Positions 1 to 6,103 of a stretch of 23,623 nt of DNA are shown here, piece by piece. Within the stretch, counting starts at the first letter, position 1. Each line of letters begins with the position of its first letter. Source of the DNA: JBAZOY01 sp041648505 (GTDB taxonomy: Bacteria; Desulfobacterota; Syntrophia; Syntrophales; CG2-30-49-12); NCBI GenBank assembly GCA_041648505.1, contig JBAZOY010000036.1, forward strand, positions 1 to 23,623, written 5' to 3'. The translations under genes were made by a program, and so were the position numbers. The notes beneath the pieces were generated by a model. That model saw only the letters and a list, made by a program, of their open reading frames with translations, was not told the DNA's origin and made no database searches.

Positions 1-334
1 TTCACAGAATTACGTGATAGCTATTCGATTGTCAGAGAACTTTGTTTGCTATGTGCTGGCACATTTTTCCGTTATCGATGTCCTGGCACTCAACAATTAG
101 TCGTTAGTCCTTATATATTTTAACTTTTAGAGACCTTTGCAAAATAGTAGACTTTGCATTAAGAGGGCGTGAACTAAAGGTTTTTCTCACGGGCAGACCA
201 GCGTAGCGCAGTACCATAAAGGCAATGTCCGACCACGTAATCGTGATTTTTGCTTATAAAACAAAGCAAGGTGTGTCCATGGTTGAAAAAGATTTTTGAG
301 CGCCGGTGGATGCATTTTTTAAAAAAATTAAACT
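1..334. other. Intergenic region upstream of prmC, no gene recognised
   Basis: I see no supportable gene here. A frame open from the left edge stops at 121-123 (about 40 codons), and a second frame is open to about 98; neither shows a recognisable motif, so either could be chance or the tail of a gene outside the window. Bases 130-144 read GAGACCTTTGCAAAA, which resembles ends of some IS5-type elements from memory, but no transposase or second end is present. A small hairpin (TTGCTT/AAGCAA, 250-269) and a TATAAA at 255-260 without a good -35 are the only other signals. prfA, the usual neighbour before prmC, is not found. Confidence 0.6.
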
Positions 335-1192
335 ATGGATATACGGAGCATTTTGAACCTGGCGGCAAATGGCCTTGAGCGTATGGGCATTCCCACCCCC
401 CGTCTTGATGCTGAAGTTCTCCTTTCCCACTATCTAGAAACTGACCGTCTCGGTCTCTACAGGAATCCCGAAAGGCTATTGGCAAACGAAGCTGTTTACG
501 GATTCCATTCGTGTCTTGCAAGAAGGCAAAAGGGGGAACCGGTTGCCTATATAACTGGGCAGAAAGAGTTCTGGTCTCTCATTCTTGAAGTCAATAAGGA
601 AGTGCTCGTGCCGAGGCCGGAAACGGAAGTTCTTGTAGAAGAAGTACTAAGAATATGTTCGGACTTAAGTTTCAAAAATATCGATATTCTTGAAATTGGC
701 ACGGGCAGTGGGGCCATAGGTATAGCCCTGGCCTCTGAGTTGAAGGAGTCACGTATTGTGGCCACAGACATCTCTCAGGGTGCCATTAAGGTCGCCATGA
801 GAAATGCCTGCAATAATAACGTTGAGAACAGAATGTCTTTCCGGCAGGGAAATTTGTTCGAGCCTATATCAACAGAAAAATTTGATTGCATCGTCTCCAA
901 TCCTCCCTACATTTCTAAAGACGATTTCCATTACCTTCCCATAGACATCAGAATGTTTGAGCCCGAATTAGCACTGGTCGCTGAAAGGGAGGGCCTATCA
1001 TTTCACGAAATCATCATTAGAGAAGCAAGATCCTACTTGAAAGAGGAGGGGTGGCTTCTTATGGAAATAGGGACTGGGCAGAAGGACCGTGTCGAAGATA
1101 TTTTCAGGAAATCTGGTTTTTACGATGATATTGGTTTCAGGTTGGATTACGCCGGTATAGAGCGGGTCGCCATGGCAAGAAAGAAGGGGTAG
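335..1192 (+). CDS. prmC: Peptide chain release factor N5-glutamine methyltransferase PrmC
   Basis: PrmC (HemK) uses S-adenosylmethionine to methylate the glutamine of the GGQ motif in release factors 1 and 2 in the cytoplasm. The 285-residue protein has the usual length. An N-terminal helical substrate-binding domain (about 1-95, with PTPRLDAEVLL near residue 21) precedes a Rossmann methyltransferase domain. The SAM-binding loop E-IGTGSG lies at about 120-126, and the signature NPPY tetrad, which holds the target glutamine, is at 189-192. The start fits the family N-terminus exactly, but no clear Shine-Dalgarno sequence precedes it; the nearest purine-rich stretch (GGTGGA, about 305-310) is 24 bases away. 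murA begins 3 bases after the stop, so the two are probably co-transcribed. The usual upstream partner prfA is missing from the visible sequence. Confidence 0.96.
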   Translation: MDIRSILNLAANGLERMGIPTPRLDAEVLLSHYLETDRLGLYRNPERLLANEAVYGFHSCLARRQKGEPVAYITGQKEFWSLILEVNKEVLVPRPETEVLVEEVLRICSDLSFKNIDILEIGTGSGAIGIALASELKESRIVATDISQGAIKVAMRNACNNNVENRMSFRQGNLFEPISTEKFDCIVSNPPYISKDDFHYLPIDIRMFEPELALVAEREGLSFHEIIIREARSYLKEEGWLLMEIGTGQKDRVEDIFRKSGFYDDIGFRLDYAGIERVAMARKKG

Positions 1193-1195
1193 TAA

Positions 1196-2446
1196 ATGGA
1201 TAAGATGATCATCTATGGTGGCGAGAAGCTCCAGGGTGAAGTCCGTATCAGCGGCGCTAAGAATGCCGCGCTCCCCATCTTAGTTTCCTCACTTCTTGTG
1301 GAAGGTTGGAATACCTTTCACAATATCCCCGATCTTGTGGACATTCAGACCGCCAAGAAACTCTTACAGAGTCTGGGAGCGGAAATCGAAGGGGAGTCGA
1401 CAGCCAGGATAAGGGTAGGCGAAATAAACAATTATGAGGCTTCCTACGATCTTGTCAAGATGATGAGAGCCTCGATCCTAGTTCTTGGTCCTCTCGTGGC
1501 CAGAATGGGCAGGGCAAAGGTCTCTCTTCCCGGAGGATGCGCCATAGGTGACAGGCCGGTGAACCTTCATGTTAAGGCCCTCCAGGATATGGGGGCAGAG
1601 GTAAAACTGGAGGATGGTTATATAGTAGCTAAGGCATCGCGACTGAAGGGAACATCTATATATTTCGACATCTCTACGGTCACAGGAACAGAAAATATAA
1701 TGATGGCCGCCTGTCTGGCAAAGGGAACAACCATACTGAAAAACGCGGCCAAAGAACCGGAAGTCGTTAATCTTGCCGATGTCCTGACCGGTATGGGGGC
1801 AAAAATAAGTGGAGCGGGAACAGACAACATCATAATTGAGGGAGTTGACCGCCTGCATTCTGTGGAGGCTACTGTTATACCTGACAGGATTGAGGTAGGA
1901 ACGTTCCTGATTGCCGCCGGAATAACAGCAGGAAACATCAAGATATTAGGGTGCAACCCCTCCCACCTTGATCCGCTGATTACCAAGCTACGGGATACCG
2001 GCATGGAGATAACCATAATTGACGGAGGCATCAGGGCAAAGGGCACCGGGTCAATTAAAAATATTGATATAAAAACCCTTCCTTATCCAGGATTTCCCAC
2101 GGACCTGCAGGCTCAGATAATGGCCCTTATGTCAGTAGGAAAGGGATGCAGCATGATTACAGAAACGGTTTTTGAAAAAAGGTTTATGCATGCAAGCGAG
2201 CTGAAAAGAATGGGGGCCGATATAAAGATCAAGGGGAATATTGCCCTCGTAAATGGTGTACCGAAGCTAAAGGGTGCGCAGGTCATGGCCACCGACCTCC
2301 GGGCATCCGCTTCTCTGATCCTTGCCGGGTTGGCAGCGGAGGGTAAGACCGAACTTTCACGTGTCTACCATATTGACAGGGGATACGAAAGAATAGAAAA
2401 CAAACTTTCCGCCTTGGGCGCCAATATAAAAAGGATCGTTGCTTAG
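1196..2446 (+). CDS. murA: UDP-N-acetylglucosamine 1-carboxyvinyltransferase MurA
   Basis: MurA transfers enolpyruvate from phosphoenolpyruvate to UDP-GlcNAc, the first committed step of peptidoglycan synthesis, in the cytoplasm. The 416-residue product matches the family length. Lys22 and Asn23 in SGAKNAALP bind substrate. The catalytic loop PGGCAIGDRPV carries Cys115, the residue alkylated by fosfomycin in sensitive enzymes, so sensitivity is expected from the sequence. Asp303 in GFPTDLQAQ corresponds to the conserved catalytic aspartate (305 in E. coli). A good ribosome binding site (AAGAAGGGG, about 1180-1188) overlaps the end of prmC. The 3' end lies 1 base from the hisD start, indicating a prmC-murA-hisD operon. 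Confidence 0.97.
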   Translation: MDKMIIYGGEKLQGEVRISGAKNAALPILVSSLLVEGWNTFHNIPDLVDIQTAKKLLQSLGAEIEGESTARIRVGEINNYEASYDLVKMMRASILVLGPLVARMGRAKVSLPGGCAIGDRPVNLHVKALQDMGAEVKLEDGYIVAKASRLKGTSIYFDISTVTGTENIMMAACLAKGTTILKNAAKEPEVVNLADVLTGMGAKISGAGTDNIIIEGVDRLHSVEATVIPDRIEVGTFLIAAGITAGNIKILGCNPSHLDPLITKLRDTGMEITIIDGGIRAKGTGSIKNIDIKTLPYPGFPTDLQAQIMALMSVGKGCSMITETVFEKRFMHASELKRMGADIKIKGNIALVNGVPKLKGAQVMATDLRASASLILAGLAAEGKTELSRVYHIDRGYERIENKLSALGANIKRIVA

Positions 2447-2447
2447 A

Positions 2448-3755
2448 ATGAAAATTATACGCACAAGTGATTCTAATTTTGAAAAGATATTCCAGCAGTT
2501 GAGGCATAGGGGTAAAGTCTTTGATGAAAATGTATGGAAGGATGTCAAAAAGATTGTAGAAGATGTAGCCTCCAGAGGGGATAATGCCCTTTTCGAATAT
2601 ACTGAAAAATTTGATGGGCAGAAGATAAATGCCGTTAGTATCACGGTATCTTCCGAGGAAATGGAAGATGCCATTAGAATGGTAAAATACAAAGATATGG
2701 AAGTGCTGAAACTGGCTGCCGACAGAATAAAAAGATTCCACGAAATACAGATCACCCCCGACTGTTTCTGTTCCGACGAAGAGGGAATTGAACTTCGGCT
2801 GCAGATATTGCCTCTGCAACGTGTTGGGATATACTGCCCCGGGGGCCTCGCATTTTATCCCTCTACGGTACTTATGGCGGCAATCCCGGCAATGATTGCC
2901 GGTGTAGAAGATATATTTCTTGTCACGCCCCCCAGAGGAAAAGGAATAAATCCCCTCCTTGCCGCTGCCGCAAGGATAAGCGGCGTGAAACGAATATTCA
3001 GGATCGGTGGCGCTCAGGCAATAGCAGCACTCGCCTATGGCACCGAATCAATTCCGGCGGTAGATAAAATCGTAGGGCCGGGAAATGCTTACGTAGCAGC
3101 AGCAAAAAAGATAGTCTACGGACAGGTTGCGATTGATATGATTGCCGGCCCCAGTGAAATTCTTATAATCTCTGATGGGAGAACAGATGCGTCCCTCGTA
3201 GCTGCCGATTTACTCGCCCAGGCCGAGCATGACGAAATGGCCAGTGCCATCCTTTTGACATTCGACGAAGCGTTTGCCCAACGGGTAGCCTCCGAGATCA
3301 AGGTACAACTGAACAGCCTCTCGAGAAAAGAGATTGCTGAAAATTCCCTTCAGGAGTTCGGCGCTATTATTCTGGTTGAAGATACGAATGAGGCCATTGC
3401 CATTGCCAACCGTTTTGCCCCGGAACATTTAGCGCTAATGGTTGAAAAGCCACAAGAAATATTAGGTAGAATTAAAAACGCCGGGGCCGTGTTTCTCGGA
3501 TCCTGGACACCGGAGGCCATCGGAGATTATATCGCAGGTACCAACCACATCCTCCCCACAGGGGGAACGGCAAGATTTTCCTCTCCTTTAGGAGTCCACG
3601 ATTTCCTGAAGCGTACCAGCGTACTGTCTTTTTCTGATGAGGCATTCCACAGGTATGGTGAGCAGGCAACTAGATTTGCAAAGCTGGAAGGTCTCGATGG
3701 TCATAGTAGATCCCTTGCCATGAGAATGGCACAAAGACCCCCTAAAAAGGCTTGA
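2448..3755 (+). CDS. hisD: Histidinol dehydrogenase HisD
   Basis: HisD is a zinc- and NAD-dependent enzyme that oxidises histidinol to histidine in two steps, the end of the histidine pathway. I chose the ATG at 2448 (435 residues), 1 base after the murA stop. A TTG at 2439 would add three codons but sits only about 3 bases from the AAGGA at 2431-2435. With the ATG the numbering falls almost exactly on E. coli HisD: metal ligands Gln258, His261 (AQAEHDEMA), Asp360 (GDYIAG) and His419 (LDGHSRS), and the catalytic pair Glu326-His327 (APEHLAL). All are intact. No other his gene is in the window, so the rest of the pathway must lie elsewhere. A full-consensus -35 hexamer overlaps the stop codon. 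Confidence 0.97.
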   Translation: MKIIRTSDSNFEKIFQQLRHRGKVFDENVWKDVKKIVEDVASRGDNALFEYTEKFDGQKINAVSITVSSEEMEDAIRMVKYKDMEVLKLAADRIKRFHEIQITPDCFCSDEEGIELRLQILPLQRVGIYCPGGLAFYPSTVLMAAIPAMIAGVEDIFLVTPPRGKGINPLLAAAARISGVKRIFRIGGAQAIAALAYGTESIPAVDKIVGPGNAYVAAAKKIVYGQVAIDMIAGPSEILIISDGRTDASLVAADLLAQAEHDEMASAILLTFDEAFAQRVASEIKVQLNSLSRKEIAENSLQEFGAIILVEDTNEAIAIANRFAPEHLALMVEKPQEILGRIKNAGAVFLGSWTPEAIGDYIAGTNHILPTGGTARFSSPLGVHDFLKRTSVLSFSDEAFHRYGEQATRFAKLEGLDGHSRSLAMRMAQRPPKKA

Positions 3756-3779
3756 CAAAATATACGTCTTGACTAAGAT
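3752..3779 (+). promoter_or_regulatory. Candidate sigma-70 promoter upstream of tRNA-Gly
   Basis: TTGACA (3752-3757, consensus, overlapping the hisD stop codon) is followed after 16 bp by TAAGAT (3774-3779, 4 of 6 matches). It would give a leader of about 160 bases before the tRNA. A second -35-like TTGACT lies at 3769-3774 but has only a poor -10 partner. The call rests on sequence match alone. Confidence 0.35.
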
Positions 3780-3949
3780 ATCTTGCAATTCAATACAGGT
3801 TAGCAAGGGTAAAGTATTGAGGGGCATAAAGATGTCTATCATGTTTGCTGTTTGAATTTTTTATTAAACTGCTAAGCATTCGCGTTATCCTTCAGTTTAA
3901 TAATTTTTTCTTTGAGTTTTTGAGTGTTTACGAGGAGTGTTGTCGTTTT

Positions 3950-4024
3950 GCGGGCGTAATTCAGCGGTAGAATGTCAGCTTCCCAAGCTGGACGTCGTGG
4001 GTTCGATTCCCATCGCCCGCTCCA
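3950..4024 (+). tRNA. tRNA-Gly (anticodon CCC)
   Basis: A complete cloverleaf can be folded by hand. The acceptor stem is GCGGGCG (3950-3956) with CGCCCGC (4014-4020), followed by discriminator T and an encoded CCA (4022-4024). The anticodon stem TCAGC/GCTGG closes the loop TTCCCAA, giving anticodon CCC, which reads GGG glycine codons. The T arm is GTGGG TTCGATT CCCAT and the D arm contains AGCGGTAGA. It sits alone between hisD and the rimP-nusA operon. A tRNA gene ahead of rimP-nusA is also seen in E. coli (metY), so co-transcription is possible, although a separate candidate promoter lies between them. No strong terminator follows; an AT-rich AAAAG/CTTTT hairpin near 4051-4063 is weak. Confidence 0.97.
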
Positions 4025-4123
4025 ATCTCCCCCCCTGCCTCCTCTTCTGAAAAAGGGACTTTTATTTTCCTTCCTGTGTAGAAAGGCCATCTAATATCTG
4101 CCAAAGAAAAAATTATTTTTCCC

Positions 4124-4152
4124 TTGCAATCTCTATCTCACTGTGCTAGATT
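4124..4152 (+). promoter_or_regulatory. Candidate sigma-70 promoter of the rimP-nusA-infB operon
   Basis: TTGCAA (4124-4129, 4 of 6) and TAGATT (4147-4152, 4 of 6) are separated by 17 bp, and a TG at 4144-4145 gives an extended -10 element. Transcription would start near 4159, putting the 4182-4205 hairpin inside a leader of about 55 bases. There is no experimental support. Confidence 0.4.
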
Positions 4153-4181
4153 TTTGCTAAATTCATCGTACGTTATTGATG

Positions 4182-4205
4182 AGTGGGCTTGTTGCCCACT
4201 TTTTT
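4182..4205 (+). terminator. Terminator-like hairpin (possible attenuator) in front of rimP
   Basis: A perfect 7-bp stem AGTGGGC (4182-4188) and GCCCACT (4194-4200) with a 5-base loop TTGTT is followed directly by a run of six T (4200-4205). This has the form of an intrinsic terminator, yet it lies only 10 bases before the rimP start codon on the same strand and downstream of the candidate promoter. It may end transcripts from the tRNA side, or act as an attenuator for the NusA operon. NusA autoregulation of this operon is known in E. coli; its use of this hairpin here is inference. Confidence 0.7.
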
Positions 4206-4215
4206 GTTGTGAGCT

Positions 4216-4710
4216 ATGACTTTCCAAACATACAAAGATAAAATCAAACAACTGGTAGAACCTGTTATTGAGTCCGAAGAAATGGAATTGATTGATGTCG
4301 AATGTCTAAAGATGAAATCAAGATGGGTTGTTCGGATTTACATAGACAAGGAAGCAGGAGTTACTCTCGATGATTGCTGCAAAATAAGTAACCAAGTCAG
4401 TGATATCCTTGATATTCACGATGTGCTTCTTGGTTCATATAGCTTGGAGGTCTCCTCACCCGGCCTTGATAGACCACTTGTTAGAGACAAGGATTTTATA
4501 AAATACCGGGGACACAAGGTTCGTGTCAAAGTAACTGAAAAGCTGGAAGGAATAAAAAATTTTCGTGGAAAACTGATTGACTTTTGCGAGGAAGAAGGAA
4601 ATAAGGTACTAGTTGTTGACACAGCAGGGAAGGTTCATCGCATACCGAAAAAGCTGGTGGTCAAGGCAAATATTGAATATGATTTCGACGCAGACATCGG
4701 ACCTCGCTGA
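4216..4710 (+). CDS. rimP: Ribosome maturation factor RimP
   Basis: RimP is a cytoplasmic factor needed for late maturation of the 30S ribosomal subunit. The 164-residue protein has the two expected parts. The N-terminal alpha/beta domain carries PVIESEEMELIDVE, the RIYID strand and the family signature LEVSSPGLDRPL (about residues 76-87). The smaller C-terminal SH3-like domain carries RGKLIDF and DTAGKVHRIPKKLV. The start matches the family N-terminus. It has no convincing Shine-Dalgarno sequence, because the terminator-like T-run ends only 10 bases upstream, so translation initiation may be weak or structurally controlled. nusA follows after 33 bases, the usual order in proteobacteria. Confidence 0.95.
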   Translation: MTFQTYKDKIKQLVEPVIESEEMELIDVECLKMKSRWVVRIYIDKEAGVTLDDCCKISNQVSDILDIHDVLLGSYSLEVSSPGLDRPLVRDKDFIKYRGHKVRVKVTEKLEGIKNFRGKLIDFCEEEGNKVLVVDTAGKVHRIPKKLVVKANIEYDFDADIGPR

Positions 4711-4743
4711 AGATGGTTACAGATGGAATAGGGGGATTCTTAA

Positions 4744-6006
4744 ATGTTGTCGGAACTTAAACGTCTGATTGAACAGATGGGCAAGGACAGGGGTATAGAC
4801 AAAAGTGTCATCATAGATGCTCTCGAAACTGCCATGTTAACGGCGGCACGAAAAAAACTGGGGGCGCATGTAGACATTGAAGTCCAGTACAATGAAGAAG
4901 CTGGAGAGCTTGAGCTCTTCCAGTTCAAAACCGTCGTGGAAAAAGTATTGGATCCTCACGTCCAGATATCCCTTGAAGAAGCAAGAAAAAAATTAGATGA
5001 GGATGCAGAGCCCGGAGACAGTCTCGGTACTAAGATAGAAGCAAGCACATTTGGCAGGATCGCTGTCCAAACGGCCAAACAGATTATTATACAGCGGGTG
5101 AATGATGCAGAGCGGGACATTATCTACGAGGAGTACAAGAATAGAAAGGGCGAATTAATCACAGGTTTCGTCCAAAGATTTGATGGGGGAAATGTTATCG
5201 TTAATCTTGGCCGTACAGAAGGTGTGATCCCGGCGGTCGAGCAGGTTTATAGAGAGACGTACAAGCGAGGAGAGCGTATTCGGGCTTATATATGTGATGT
5301 TAAAAAAGCAGCTAAAGGTTCCCAGATCATCCTTTCAAGAACCCATCCCAATTTTATCAAGGTCCTCTTTGAAGTTGAGGTCCCCGAAATATCTGAAGGA
5401 TTGATTGAAGTGGTAAACATATCAAGAGAACCGGGGAAAAGGACGAAGATTTCTGTAAGAACCATGGACAAGGATATAGATCCGGTTGGTGCCTGCGTCG
5501 GTATGAGAGGGAGCCGGGTACAGAGTGTTGTCCAGGAATTGAGGGGGGAAAAAATCGATGTTGTCCCCTGTTCTGACGATCCGACAACCTATGTATGCAA
5601 CGCCCTATCTCCGGCCAAGGTTAACAGAGTTCTTATGGATGAGGAAAGTCACTCTATGGAGGTTATCGTTCCCGATGATCAATTATCTCTTGCCATAGGG
5701 AAAAATGGACAGAATGTCAGGTTAGCCGTTAAATTAACCGGATGGAGGATTGACGTCAAGAGTGAATCCATGGCGACAAGGCAGGAGGAAGAAGGGTATA
5801 AATCACTTATGAAAATACCAGGCATTGGGCAAGTAACGGCAGAGCGTCTCTACGGAGAAGGATTAAAGAGTATTGCCATAATCGCTGCGGCTGATCCTGA
5901 AATGTTGTCTTCTTTCCCGGGTGTGGGTGAGAAAACTGCTTCGCTGTGGATAAAAGCAGCAGGTGAGATAATTAATCAGGAAATTGAGAAAAAAACGACT
6001 CATTAG
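4744..6006 (+). CDS. nusA: Transcription termination/antitermination factor NusA
   Basis: NusA binds RNA polymerase and nascent RNA and modulates pausing, termination and antitermination. In its 420 residues I see the N-terminal polymerase-binding domain (about 1-125), an S1 domain (about 135-200, ELITGFVQRFDGGNVIVNLG), KH1 (GACVGMRGSRVQSVVQELRG) and KH2 (LSLAIGKNGQNVRLAVKLTG). A short C-terminal helix-hairpin-helix segment follows (IPGIGQVTAERL and FPGVGEKTASL). It lacks the long duplicated acidic C-terminal repeats of E. coli NusA (495 residues), which is normal outside gammaproteobacteria. A strong ribosome binding site (GGGGGA, 4731-4736) sits 7 bases before the ATG. The rnpM (ylxR) and L7Ae-like genes often found between nusA and infB are absent. 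Confidence 0.97.
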   Translation: MLSELKRLIEQMGKDRGIDKSVIIDALETAMLTAARKKLGAHVDIEVQYNEEAGELELFQFKTVVEKVLDPHVQISLEEARKKLDEDAEPGDSLGTKIEASTFGRIAVQTAKQIIIQRVNDAERDIIYEEYKNRKGELITGFVQRFDGGNVIVNLGRTEGVIPAVEQVYRETYKRGERIRAYICDVKKAAKGSQIILSRTHPNFIKVLFEVEVPEISEGLIEVVNISREPGKRTKISVRTMDKDIDPVGACVGMRGSRVQSVVQELRGEKIDVVPCSDDPTTYVCNALSPAKVNRVLMDEESHSMEVIVPDDQLSLAIGKNGQNVRLAVKLTGWRIDVKSESMATRQEEEGYKSLMKIPGIGQVTAERLYGEGLKSIAIIAAADPEMLSSFPGVGEKTASLWIKAAGEIINQEIEKKTTH

Positions 6007-6103
6007 ACTTAGACCATAAACTATAGAAATTGCACAGAACTACAACAAAGATAAAGGTATGGCAATCAGCTAAAGTCTGAAGTCTGATAGGAGTGTTTCG
6101 AAA

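Noticed and set aside
1..123. Partial gene entering from the left edge
   Set aside because: The frame is open for only 40 codons, a second frame is open nearly as long, and neither translation has a recognisable motif.
2439..2447. TTG start for hisD three codons upstream
   Set aside because: It is too close to the AAGGA ribosome binding site, while the ATG at 2448 gives numbering that matches E. coli HisD active-site residues.
2283..2819. Minus-strand open frame of 178 codons across the murA-hisD junction
   Set aside because: Both sense genes are certain from motifs; the antisense product matches nothing I recognise and is a codon-bias shadow.
4051..4068. AAAAG/CTTTT hairpin after the tRNA as its terminator
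   Set aside because: A 5-bp mostly A-T stem with a broken T-run is too weak to call; I mention it only in the tRNA entry.
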